From Algisphaera sp039180025 (GTDB lineage Bacteria > Planctomycetota > Phycisphaerae > Phycisphaerales > Phycisphaeraceae), in contig JBCDDZ010000011.1 of assembly GCA_039180025.1 (NCBI GenBank), positions 1-64,000 on the forward strand: 64,000 nt of DNA, in the 5' to 3' direction. Every line of letters starts with the position of its first letter. Position 1 is the stretch's first letter. Of this stretch, positions 36,791-45,118 are shown piece by piece. The notes under the pieces were generated by a model. The model was not told the origin of the DNA. It saw only the letters and a list, made by a program, of their open reading frames with translations, and made no database searches. A program made the position numbers and the translations under genes.

Positions 36791-37852
36791 TCAGGACCAA
36801 GACCATAATTCCGGGACAAACGCGTAGCCCTGCCCCCGGGTTTTAAGGTGGCCGAACGCCGGGAACGCGAGATGCGAGCTGGCCACCGCCACGCCGTCGG
36901 CGGCCGCGAGGTCCAGCATCTTCCGCCGTGTCTTCCCCGCCACCGCGGTATCGGCGTCGAACGCCACCTTCCAGTCCGGGTGCGCGAGCTGGACCGGCGG
37001 GAAATGCAGGATGTCGGACATATACAAGAGCCGATCGCCCCCCGAGGCCAGGTGGCACAGCAGGTGCCCGGGGGTGTGGCCGGGGGCGGCCATAACCGTT
37101 ACGCCGGACCCGGGCAGGACCTCGTCGCCGTCATTCACGAGGGTCAGCTTGTCGTCGCCGATCAGGCTGAACACTTTCTGAGACAGGGCCGTGAAAACCG
37201 CGATCGTGCCCGCGTCGAGCCGTGAGCGAGAGAAGTCGGGGTCGCGCACAAAACCCCGCTCGGTTTCGGAGAGCACGATTTGTGCCTCCGGGAAGCGGAG
37301 CGAACCGTCATCGCCCAGCAAGCCGCCGATATGGTCGGGGTGGGCGTGGGTCACCAGAATCGCGTCGATGTCCGCCGGGGCCAGCCCGATGTTGGCCAGA
37401 TGGGTCACGAGTTGGTTGGTGGTTTCGCCGCCGAAGGCCTTCCCGCAGCCGGCATCGACCAAAAGGTTTTTTCCGTCGGGCGTCTGTATCAGCAGCGTGT
37501 TCACATGGGCCAGCACGCCGTTGCGAGGGACGAAGCGATCCGCCAGGGCGGCGTGGACCGCGTCGGCCCCCGCGTCGCCGCCGATCACCGGATGTAGCCC
37601 CGTGGGGAACAGAAACGTCCCGTCACTCAGCAGCGTGACGGTCAGGTCGCCGACGGCTTTGGTGTAGAACCCCGCGCCTTGCATCGCGGGGCGGGGGTGG
37701 GTCGATGCCGGGGCCGCGGTTGGAGCGTGGCCGTCGGCCCGGGCCCGCAGCGGCAGCCCCGCCAAGCCGGCCGCAGCGGTTCCCAGGAGCGAGCGTCGAC
37801 TCAGGCGGGCTGCGTCGGCGCGGCGGACGGGTGGGACAGGATTCATAGTCAT
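36791..37852 (-). CDS. metallo-beta-lactamase-fold hydrolase with Tat signal
   Basis: 353 residues. A twin-arginine signal (SRRSLLGTAAAGLAGLPLRA) shows folded export. The fold shows VTHAHPDHIGGLLGDDGSL (the THxHxDH metal motif), a later AAPGHTPGHLLCHLASGG, and LAFPAFGHL at the C-terminus. Typical of MBL-type hydrolases with two Zn ions. Substrate unknown. AGGAGCC precedes the ATG at 37852. Confidence 0.88.
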   Translation of the reverse strand: MTMNPVPPVRRADAARLSRRSLLGTAAAGLAGLPLRARADGHAPTAAPASTHPRPAMQGAGFYTKAVGDLTVTLLSDGTFLFPTGLHPVIGGDAGADAVHAALADRFVPRNGVLAHVNTLLIQTPDGKNLLVDAGCGKAFGGETTNQLVTHLANIGLAPADIDAILVTHAHPDHIGGLLGDDGSLRFPEAQIVLSETERGFVRDPDFSRSRLDAGTIAVFTALSQKVFSLIGDDKLTLVNDGDEVLPGSGVTVMAAPGHTPGHLLCHLASGGDRLLYMSDILHFPPVQLAHPDWKVAFDADTAVAGKTRRKMLDLAAADGVAVASSHLAFPAFGHLKTRGQGYAFVPELWSWS

Positions 37853-38055
37853 GGCGGAGGCTCCTGGGTGCAGGACAGGTCCGAGGTTTGGCCCGCTCAC
37901 GGTGAGGCAAGACCTAGCCTAGGATAGACCTTCGTGACGGGGTCGGTGAGCAGGGGCTTGGTATACTGGCGAGATGCGGCCGGCTGGCCGCGGCGTCAGG
38001 CCGCGCCCCCATACCCCCCGGGCCGCTCCCGCTCCTTGCCCAGGACCAGACCATT

Positions 38056-38802
38056 ATGGCGACCAGCTTCGGCGCCCTGTGCACCGACTTTTACATCAAC
38101 CATAAGCTCGCGCTCAAGATGGACCTGCCCTCGGAGCGCGAGACGATCCTGCACTTCTTCGACCGGATGCGCAAAAGCCTGCCCGCGATGAACCGCTTCA
38201 AACGCTACGACGGCGAGCTCGCCCTCGAATCCGCCCGGAAAGACGCCCGCTACACCTGGCTGGCCCTGCGACGCAACTCCATCCGCACCGGCCATGTCAA
38301 CCCCGAAACCATGGACCAGGCCCTGGACTATCACCAGCTGGTCCTCGAATTGGCCCCCTACCACCTGACCATCAGCCCCCTGGACGTCGACTACGTCGAG
38401 CTGATGTACGGCTTCGACCTCGAATGCCGGCAGAACCACGACGCGGTCATCTTCGAAGCCCTCTACGCCAACTCGCCGCTGGGCTCGCTCCTGGGCGACG
38501 CGGCCGACCGCGTGCTCGACGTCCAGCCCGTCTTCGGCCAGTCGCTCAACGACGCCGGGGACCTGCAAGCCTATTACGAAGTCAAGACCCGGCCCAAGAG
38601 CCGGCGCGGCTCGTCCAAACGCTACTCCGGCGAGCCCATCAGCCTCTTCCTCACGCTGCGCAAGTACGGGCCCGTCGACGACCTCGCCGACATGCCCGGG
38701 CTCGTCCGCCAGCTCAACGAGCACTGCGAAGCGCTCGCCACCGACAAGCTGATCCCCGACCTCCTGACCCCGATCGTCCAGCATATCGGCAGCAGCGCGT
38801 AA
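38056..38802 (+). CDS. conserved protein of unknown function
   Basis: 248 residues, no signal peptide or membrane segment. Regular alternation of helices and strands with no low complexity (LCTDFYINHKLALKMDLPSE; LAPYHLTISPLDVDYVELMY) suggests a soluble, folded enzyme or binding protein. No motif of a known family was spotted. It stands alone between an MBL-fold hydrolase and a metallophosphoesterase. Confidence 0.75.
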   Translation: MATSFGALCTDFYINHKLALKMDLPSERETILHFFDRMRKSLPAMNRFKRYDGELALESARKDARYTWLALRRNSIRTGHVNPETMDQALDYHQLVLELAPYHLTISPLDVDYVELMYGFDLECRQNHDAVIFEALYANSPLGSLLGDAADRVLDVQPVFGQSLNDAGDLQAYYEVKTRPKSRRGSSKRYSGEPISLFLTLRKYGPVDDLADMPGLVRQLNEHCEALATDKLIPDLLTPIVQHIGSSA

Positions 38803-38909
38803 AACGCGGCCGCGTCGCCGGACCGCTTCGCCCCACCGATCGGGCGCGTGAACTCGGCCCGCGTTTTATGCTTCCGGTTCTTTCCAGACGCACCGCCTAA
38901 GTTCTCCCT

Positions 38910-39806
38910 ATGCGTGTGATTCAGCTCAGCGACCTGCACCTGGGGCCAAGAAACCACGGCGCAACGTACAAGCAGGAAGCCAACCGGGAGGCATGGGACT
39001 ACGCCCGGGCGGTCGCAAAGCAGCTGCGGGCGATAGCGTCGGCTCCACCGAAAACCGGGAACTCTCCGCGGGAGCCAGATGCCCCGCGAGAAGATGAACT
39101 CGTCGTGGTGGTGACGGGCGACCTGACCGACGAGGGACACGTGAACCCGGCGGAGTTGGCCCCCGCGGCCCGCTGGCTCGGGACGCTGCCGGGCCGGGTG
39201 CTCTGCGTGCCGGGCAACCACGACGTGGGGAACTTCGCCACCGCGCGGGCGTCGCCCACGGTGTCCGAGCGCTTTCTGGCCCAGTGGGAATCAGAGATCG
39301 GCCCGGACCGGTTTCAGCATGCAGCGGACGGGCACCGGCTGATCGGGCTCAACGCGATGCTCATCGGCTCGGGGCTCGCGGCGGAGGCCGAGCAGGAACA
39401 GTGGCTGGCCGACGAACTCCACGCGGCAGAAGCGGCCGGCGAATCGGTCTGGGTGTTCCAGCACGCGCCGCTGTTCCTGCGGGAACCCGGCGAGATACGC
39501 GAAGCCCGGGAGCATTACTGGTGCCCCGACGCCGGGCCCCGAGACCGGATGCTGCGACTGCTGGACCGCCCGGCGGTCAAGGGGCTGGGCCACGGCCATG
39601 TCCACCGGCGGTACGACCAGTGGCACGGGGGGCGCGTATACCGGGCCTGCCCGGCACTGTCGGGCACGCACACCGACGCGGACTACTTCCCGCGCGACGC
39701 GCAGGTGGATCGCCACGACCTGGCCTGCTGGGACCTGACCCGGGACGGGGCCGAGCTAAGCTGGCTGCCGACGGGGCTCGAGACGACGACCCGGTACGTG
39801 GGTTAG
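38910..39806 (+). CDS. calcineurin-like metallophosphoesterase
   Basis: 298 residues. The dimetal site motifs are in order: SDLHLGPRN, VVVVTGDLTDEGHVNPAE, CVPGNHDVGNFA, VWVFQHAPLFL and GLGHGHVHRRYDQW. These belong to the calcineurin-like phosphoesterase fold, close to 3',5'-cyclic-nucleotide phosphodiesterases (CpdA type), though the substrate cannot be set from the sequence. Cytoplasmic. The ddl gene follows after 38 bases on the same strand. Confidence 0.9.
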   Translation: MRVIQLSDLHLGPRNHGATYKQEANREAWDYARAVAKQLRAIASAPPKTGNSPREPDAPREDELVVVVTGDLTDEGHVNPAELAPAARWLGTLPGRVLCVPGNHDVGNFATARASPTVSERFLAQWESEIGPDRFQHAADGHRLIGLNAMLIGSGLAAEAEQEQWLADELHAAEAAGESVWVFQHAPLFLREPGEIREAREHYWCPDAGPRDRMLRLLDRPAVKGLGHGHVHRRYDQWHGGRVYRACPALSGTHTDADYFPRDAQVDRHDLACWDLTRDGAELSWLPTGLETTTRYVG

Positions 39807-39844
39807 GATCATCGGCGGATGCTCGAACCGCAGGGAAGCGAACG

Positions 39845-40759
39845 ATGAAGGTAATGGTGCTCGCGGGCGGGCCGGACCGGGAACGAGAAGTGTCGCTACG
39901 TTCGGGCGCACAGGTGGCCGCGGCGCTGCGCGAGGCGGGCCACGCCGTGCGTGAGCGGGACCTGATGCCCGACGACCAGACCGCCCTCGGGGGCTTCGCC
40001 GCGTGGGGCGGCGAGGTGGTGTTCCCCGTGTTCCACGGCAAATGGGGCGAAGGCGGCGGGGCCCAACGACTACTCGAGACGGCGGGGGTGAAATACGTAG
40101 GCTGCCGCGAGGCCGCGGCCCGGCTCTGCACCGACAAAGCGGCGACCAAGCGGCGGCTGCTGGACGCGAAGCTACCCACCCCGGCGTTCGAGCTGGTGAA
40201 CTCCGAAAGCCAGCCGACCCTGCCGACGCCGGTGGTGATCAAACCCAACGACGACGGATCGAGTATCGACCTGGCGATCTGTCCCGACCCGGAAGCGGTC
40301 AAAAAAGCCTGGGCGGAACTCTCGCCACGCAACCCGGTGCTGCTGGTCGAGCGGTTCATCACGGGCAAAGAGATGACCGTAGGCATCGTCGAAGACGAGT
40401 CCGGCGAGCCCGTGGCCCTGCCCACGATCCAGATCGTGCCCGCCACTGCGTTCTACGATTACGACGCGAAATACGTCCGCGACGATACGCGGTACTTATT
40501 TGACGCCGTGCCGGAAGCGGTCGAGACGTCGCTGCGGGGCTTGGCGGTGCGGGTGTTCCGGGAACTGGGCTGCCGGCAGCTCTCGCGGGTCGATCTTTTT
40601 CTGGACGACGCGGACCAGCCCTGGGTCATCGAGGTCAACACGATGCCGGGGTTCACGTCCCATTCGCTGCTGCCGATGGCGGCGGCGCGGTCGGGGCTGC
40701 CGCTGCCGCGGCTGGTCGATCGGCTGGTCACGCGAGCGGCGCGGGACTGGATCGGATAA
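39845..40759 (+). CDS. ddl: D-alanine-D-alanine ligase
   Basis: 304 residues, the usual size for DdlB. It makes the D-Ala-D-Ala ending of the peptidoglycan stem. Seen: VLAGGPDREREVSLRSGAQV, FPVFHGKWGEGGGAQRLLET, CTDKAATKRRLL, VVIKPNDDGSSIDLA, and the C-terminal QLSRVDLFLDDADQPWVIEV with NTMPGFTSHSLLP (Mg-ATP binding Glu and Asn). It is separated from an FtsQ-like gene by an anchor-protein gene on the other strand. Confidence 0.95.
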   Translation: MKVMVLAGGPDREREVSLRSGAQVAAALREAGHAVRERDLMPDDQTALGGFAAWGGEVVFPVFHGKWGEGGGAQRLLETAGVKYVGCREAAARLCTDKAATKRRLLDAKLPTPAFELVNSESQPTLPTPVVIKPNDDGSSIDLAICPDPEAVKKAWAELSPRNPVLLVERFITGKEMTVGIVEDESGEPVALPTIQIVPATAFYDYDAKYVRDDTRYLFDAVPEAVETSLRGLAVRVFRELGCRQLSRVDLFLDDADQPWVIEVNTMPGFTSHSLLPMAAARSGLPLPRLVDRLVTRAARDWIG

Positions 40760-40766
40760 CGAAAGA

Positions 40767-41540
40767 TTAGAAACGCGCCGCGTCGCCGGTCGGCCGGGTG
40801 CGCCGCCCGGTGCGGAGGGTCAACCCTAGTAGCAGAGCGAGGCCGCCCGCGGCCGCGGCGGGGGTGGGCACCGCGGCGGGCGGCTCGGCACGCCCGCCCG
40901 AACTCCCCCCGGCGAGCCCGGGGCCGAACAGCGCGTCGGTGTCATCGCGGCTAATCGCAGCAAGCGTGGCCGAAGCCACCGGCACCCGCTGGCCCGACTG
41001 CGGATCGCGGACCGAACCGGCCGCCAAGCCGAACGTCGGCGGCAGATCCGTAAGCCGGTCGGTAAAGAACAGCTCCGCCAACCCCGGACTGACAAAATCC
41101 AGATCGATCAGGGTCGGCGAAAGGGTTTCGAGGCTCGGGCTGGGTTCGGGCGTGACGCCCAGGTAGAGGGTGGTTTGCTCGGTATCGAAGCCGGTGAGGT
41201 CGCCGGTGAATACCGCGAAGCCGCTCGCCGCGGGGACCGTGTCGCCGTCGAAAGACAGAGGTGCCGCCACCTCGGCGGGAGGCACGAGATCCAGCGCGAA
41301 GCGTGGCGTGCTGAAACCCAGGACCGTATCGCCCACGTTCGACAACGCCGGGTCGAAGGCGGCCGGGGTGTCAAAAATCAAGCTAAGCGAGAAGCCGCCG
41401 CGATCGAGCGTCGTAGGCGACGCGGCCGCCCCCAATTGGCCGGTGACGAGGTAGGCCGTACTCTCCGCAGAAGCGGGGGCGGCGGCAGAGGCCGTGAGCA
41501 GCACGGCGACAGTTAAGCGGTAAGAGAAAGCACGGATCAT
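40767..41540 (-). CDS. secreted protein with VPTP-type C-terminal anchor
   Basis: 257 residues. The signal peptide (LTVAVLLTASAAAPASA) is followed by a beta-rich domain typical of Planctomycete PEP-CTERM proteins (GGFSLSLIFDTPAAFDPALS, FTGDLTGFDTEQTTLYLGVT), then the tail AVPTPAAAAGGLALLLGLTL and a basic end (RTGRRTRP). The tail matches that of the protein at 22127, so both should be sorted by one exosortase-like enzyme. It converges on ddl with only 7 bases between, and AGGTGAGG precedes its ATG. Confidence 0.8.
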   Translation of the reverse strand: MIRAFSYRLTVAVLLTASAAAPASAESTAYLVTGQLGAAASPTTLDRGGFSLSLIFDTPAAFDPALSNVGDTVLGFSTPRFALDLVPPAEVAAPLSFDGDTVPAASGFAVFTGDLTGFDTEQTTLYLGVTPEPSPSLETLSPTLIDLDFVSPGLAELFFTDRLTDLPPTFGLAAGSVRDPQSGQRVPVASATLAAISRDDTDALFGPGLAGGSSGGRAEPPAAVPTPAAAAGGLALLLGLTLRTGRRTRPTGDAARF

Positions 41541-41734
41541 GGGAGCCTCACCTGAATAAAGAAGAGGGGCATAGAAAGAATCAGACTCTAAACATCGACC
41601 AACGGGGGCCGGAGCGAACAACATCGCGGCGGACCCCTTGGGACGGCGAGTTATCGCCCCTGAATGAGATTCATTGGGGGGGCGGACGCCCGGCGGTCGA
41701 TGGAGTTACGGATACACACGGAGGTAAGAAGTTC

Positions 41735-42730
41735 ATGGGCTGGTTCTTGAGTCGTGACAAATCGAGCGGGAAAAAAACCAAGCGCAAGGCCGGTCGCGGC
41801 GCGAAAGCCAAGGGGTGGGATCCGGAGCGGACCCTGCTGGGGCTCAAGCTGCTGGGCGGGCTGGTGTTGGCGGTGGTAGTCGTCGTGGGGTGGAACACCA
41901 CCGAGAACGTGCTCGGGCGCTACGCCACCGAGGCCCGGTCGTCGGAAGTGACGACGGCCTCGGTTGAATTGGTCGACGCCCCGGCCTGGATGGACACCGG
42001 GTTGGCCGATCGCCTGCGACGGAAAGTCGCGCACAGTGTGAACGAGAACCCGCTCGACGGCCGCGGGCTGCGCGACGCGGCGGTGATGCTGGACGAAGAC
42101 CCGTGGGTGGCCCGGGTCGCTCAGGTCCGCCGCGCTCCGCGGGGGGTGGTCAAGGTACGGGCGAACTACCGGACGCCGGCGGCGATGGTGCGGGACCAGA
42201 AGGACCCGGGGCTGGGCTACGTGGTGGACCGTGAGGGCGTGTGGCTGGAGGGGCCGGTGGAGCGGGCCGCGTCGCGGTGGAGCGGGCTGCCGTGGGTTAC
42301 CGGGGTGTCCGCGCCGCCCCCGGCGGGCGGCTACGGCAAGGCCTGGCCGGGGTCCGATCTCTTGGCCGCGCTGTCGCTGGAGCGGCTGCTGCACCGCGAG
42401 GAGTACGCGGACCAGATCACCGCCTACGACGTTTCGCACCGCGACCTGCGGGGCCGGCTGTGGCTGGTGCTCTACACCGACGGGCCGGCGATCGTCTGGG
42501 GGCTGGCCCCGGGGCAGGAGCGGGCGGTCGAGCCGGAGGCCCCGGTGAAGCTCGCGGCGCTACGCGACTGGGCGATGACCCACGCAGGCCGGATCAACGT
42601 GCGCGGGGCCGCCGACACGGTCTGGGTCTACACGGGCACCGCCCAGATCGACGCACGGCCCAACACCCTCTCGCCACGCCGCTACGAAGCCCCCGCCAGC
42701 CCCGGCACCGTCAGCGCTTCGCGGCGGTAG
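41735..42730 (+). CDS. FtsQ-like cell division protein
   Basis: 331 residues. A basic cytoplasmic N-terminus (GKKTKRKAGRGAKAKG), one membrane helix (LLGGLVLAVVVVVGW), then a periplasmic POTRA-like domain with the FtsQ layout: LDEDPWVARVAQVRRAPRGV followed by VVKVRANYRTPAAMVRD and YVVDREGVWL. This resembles FtsQ/DivIB, the division protein that usually sits next to ddl in the dcw cluster. Similarity is weak and based on architecture. The C-terminal part is longer than usual. Confidence 0.65.
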   Translation: MGWFLSRDKSSGKKTKRKAGRGAKAKGWDPERTLLGLKLLGGLVLAVVVVVGWNTTENVLGRYATEARSSEVTTASVELVDAPAWMDTGLADRLRRKVAHSVNENPLDGRGLRDAAVMLDEDPWVARVAQVRRAPRGVVKVRANYRTPAAMVRDQKDPGLGYVVDREGVWLEGPVERAASRWSGLPWVTGVSAPPPAGGYGKAWPGSDLLAALSLERLLHREEYADQITAYDVSHRDLRGRLWLVLYTDGPAIVWGLAPGQERAVEPEAPVKLAALRDWAMTHAGRINVRGAADTVWVYTGTAQIDARPNTLSPRRYEAPASPGTVSASRR

Positions 42731-42757
42731 GACACCCGCCGCGCGGCGGCGACGGCG

Positions 42758-44011
42758 CTAAGCCGCGAGGGCCGCTTCGTCGAGGACGTGCGTGATCGAA
42801 AGGTCGGGCACCTGCCCGAGGTCGAGTTCCCAGTCCACGGGCTGGCCGTTCTTGACCAGCACCACCACCGGCTGAACCGACTGCCCCGGGACACCCCGCA
42901 GGACGCGGCCGGCGCGGCCGTCGGAAAGCCCCACCGCGGTCCCGACCGGGAACATCGACATCGTGTCCAGCAGGGACCGGGCGACGGCGCGGTCGTGCTT
43001 GCCGGCCTGCACTTCGCGGAGCAGGACCTTCATGGCGTCGTGGCCGGTCAGCGCGGCCCGGTGCGGCCGGTCGTCGGTGAGCGCGGCGTAGGTATCGGCG
43101 ACCGCGATGATCTTGGCCAGGGGGTGGATGAACTGCTTGGGCCGTTGCCGCGGATACCCCGAGGCGTCACAGCGTTCGTGGACCTGGTAGGCGGCGGTCT
43201 TGACCGAGTCCGAGACGCCGCCCATGCGGTCCAGGAGGTTGAGCGTATGCAGCGGGTGTTCGCGGACCTGTAGCCACTCGGACGCGGTGAGCTTGCGGCG
43301 GGCGTGGCGGACCGGCTCGGGCACGCGCAGCATACCCAAGTCGTGGACCAACGCGGCGATGCCCGCTTCGGTGACCTGGTTTTCGGGCATGCCCATCTGG
43401 TGCGTCAGGGTCATCGCCAGCAGCGCGGACTTGATGCCGTGGCGGTACAGACTCTGGCCCGTGTCGCCTTTCATGCGTAAGAGCATGAGGACCAGCGCGG
43501 GATCGGCGGCGACGTAGCGCTGGAAACCCGCGACGAGCTGCGACGCGGCGTCCAAGTCGGTGATCTGCCCGGCGACGAAGCCCGGCCCGAGCCCGACAAA
43601 ATGGTCCAGCGCCGAGTCGAAAGCCTGCTCCGCTCGATGAGCCATGGCGTGGAGTTCTTTGACCGTCAGGCGGGCCGTGGGCGCGCGACCCGGAACGTAA
43701 AGCAGTTCGGTACCCGAAGGGTTCGCGGCGGGCGCGGGCCCGGCGGGACCGGCCGAACGCGGGGGCGGGGACGCCGCGGCCCGAGTAGACGCCCCGGCCT
43801 CCGCGGCCTCGCGGGCTTCGCGGGCCTCGTCGGACTCGCGGGTCGCCACCGTGCTGATGCCTCGCCGGGTCAGGGTGTCGATGAACCCCTGCGTGATCTT
43901 CACGCCCGCCCGCAGCAGCAGCACGCCTTTGCCGTCGATCAGGTCGTGGGGCAGGGGCTGGCCGATATCGAGTGCACGGACGTTCAGTGTTTGGGAAGTA
44001 GAGGTAGGCAT
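42758..44011 (-). CDS. HD-GYP domain protein
   Basis: 417 residues. The N-terminal 190 residues are a variable regulatory region with an Ala/Pro-rich linker. The HD-GYP catalytic domain has ALVHDLGMLRVPEPVRHARR, REHPLHTLNLLDRMGGVSDS and VHERCDASGYPRQRPKQFIH, with the HD pair and the GYP motif as in c-di-GMP phosphodiesterases. The tail (residues about 340-417) is a small extra domain. Likely degrades cyclic di-GMP; no signal peptide or membrane segment. Confidence 0.88.
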   Translation of the reverse strand: MPTSTSQTLNVRALDIGQPLPHDLIDGKGVLLLRAGVKITQGFIDTLTRRGISTVATRESDEAREAREAAEAGASTRAAASPPPRSAGPAGPAPAANPSGTELLYVPGRAPTARLTVKELHAMAHRAEQAFDSALDHFVGLGPGFVAGQITDLDAASQLVAGFQRYVAADPALVLMLLRMKGDTGQSLYRHGIKSALLAMTLTHQMGMPENQVTEAGIAALVHDLGMLRVPEPVRHARRKLTASEWLQVREHPLHTLNLLDRMGGVSDSVKTAAYQVHERCDASGYPRQRPKQFIHPLAKIIAVADTYAALTDDRPHRAALTGHDAMKVLLREVQAGKHDRAVARSLLDTMSMFPVGTAVGLSDGRAGRVLRGVPGQSVQPVVVLVKNGQPVDWELDLGQVPDLSITHVLDEAALAA

Positions 44012-44248
44012 AAGTCAAATAGATCGCTTAACGGATACACAGATAAGCACCGCTCGGCGAGCGGACACGCGTGCCATGACGCTGGGGTGACCCCCCCTTA
44101 ACGTCGGCTACTTGTTACATCGGACAACGGCCGGCCCGACTGGGCTGGGGGATCGTCCTATTTTACCCCTCCGTATCAGGCTGGAAACGACGGTTATGCC
44201 GAAAACAATCTCCCTACGATTTGTATCCCGGGTTGGCCACCCGCGCAG

Positions 44249-44282
44249 CAAAAAAGAGGTAACCCTTCTGGATGACCTCTTT
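44249..44282 (-). terminator. intrinsic terminator of the cyclophilin gene
   Basis: On the minus strand AAAGAGGT pairs with ACCTCTTT, with further pairing inside the loop, and is followed by a T-run. It lies 53 bases past the stop of the peptidyl-prolyl isomerase gene. The remaining 44012-44334 holds no credible gene. Confidence 0.75.
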
Positions 44283-44334
44283 ATCGTGCGGTAAGACGGG
44301 CCGCGGACGCTGGCTCAAGCGTCCCGGAAGCCCA

Positions 44335-44769
44335 TCAGCCGGCCGAAACCGTGACCTTGTCCATGGTGTCGCCCTGCGCGATTTTGTCGACCACGTCTTG
44401 GCCGGCCGTCACCTGGCCGAAGACGCCGTGCTTGCCGTCGAGCCAGGGACAGGGGACGTGGGTGATGAAAAACTGGCTGCCGTTGGTATTGGGCCCAGCG
44501 TTGGCCATGGAGAGGATGCCGGGCTTGTCGTGTTTCTTGGCGAGGGCCGAGGACTCGTCGTCGAACTTGTAGCCCGCGTCGCCGGTCCCCGTCCCCTTCG
44601 GACAGCCCGCCTGGACCATGAAATCGGCGATGACACGGTGGAAGGTTAACCCATCGTAGAACCCGTCCTCGGCAAGCTTAACCCAATTACCCACGGTTTC
44701 GGGGCAATCGTTGGCAAAGAGTTCGAGTTCGATGGTGCCCTTGGGCGTTTCGATGGTCGCGGTAGTCAT
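44335..44769 (-). CDS. cyclophilin-type peptidyl-prolyl cis-trans isomerase
   Basis: 144 residues, like cytoplasmic PpiB. It speeds proline isomerisation in folding proteins. Core motifs: GLTFHRVIADFMVQAGCPKG (with the catalytic Arg), GILSMANAGPNTNGSQFFIT, LDGKHGVFGQVTAGQDVVDK. ATG 44769 (MTTATIETPKGTIELEL) removes an upstream extension that has no cyclophilin character. No signal peptide, so cytoplasmic. Confidence 0.95.
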   Translation of the reverse strand: MTTATIETPKGTIELELFANDCPETVGNWVKLAEDGFYDGLTFHRVIADFMVQAGCPKGTGTGDAGYKFDDESSALAKKHDKPGILSMANAGPNTNGSQFFITHVPCPWLDGKHGVFGQVTAGQDVVDKIAQGDTMDKVTVSAG

Positions 44770-45118
44770 GGGGTGCTCGGTTAAAAGGAGGAAATCGGGG
44801 GATTTGTCGGCCGACGACCGCGGAGCGGCCCCGGCTCGGAGGGGCCAGAGTATAGCGGACCCGCCCCTGCGCAGGCGGAAAGCGGTATATGGGGTCTGGG
44901 CTGGCGGAGTGGGCGGTTGGCGAAAGGGTGCCGCCCCAGAGCATGACACCAATAGTAAACCGTCATCAGCCGGCGTCGCCGGGCGACACCCTGTTTCCGG
45001 GATCCCGACCGGCCGGTCGTCCTTCCGCCCTGAACGTCTAGGCTAGACTGGGGCCGCGGGCCGCGGCGCAGGGCCCGACTTGGGGTCGAGCGCCGCGGGC
45101 TCGGCAGAGGTGTATGAC

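Noticed and set aside
44112..44294. Plus-strand 60-codon frame between HD-GYP and cyclophilin genes
   Set aside because: It runs through the cyclophilin terminator hairpin; no supporting features.
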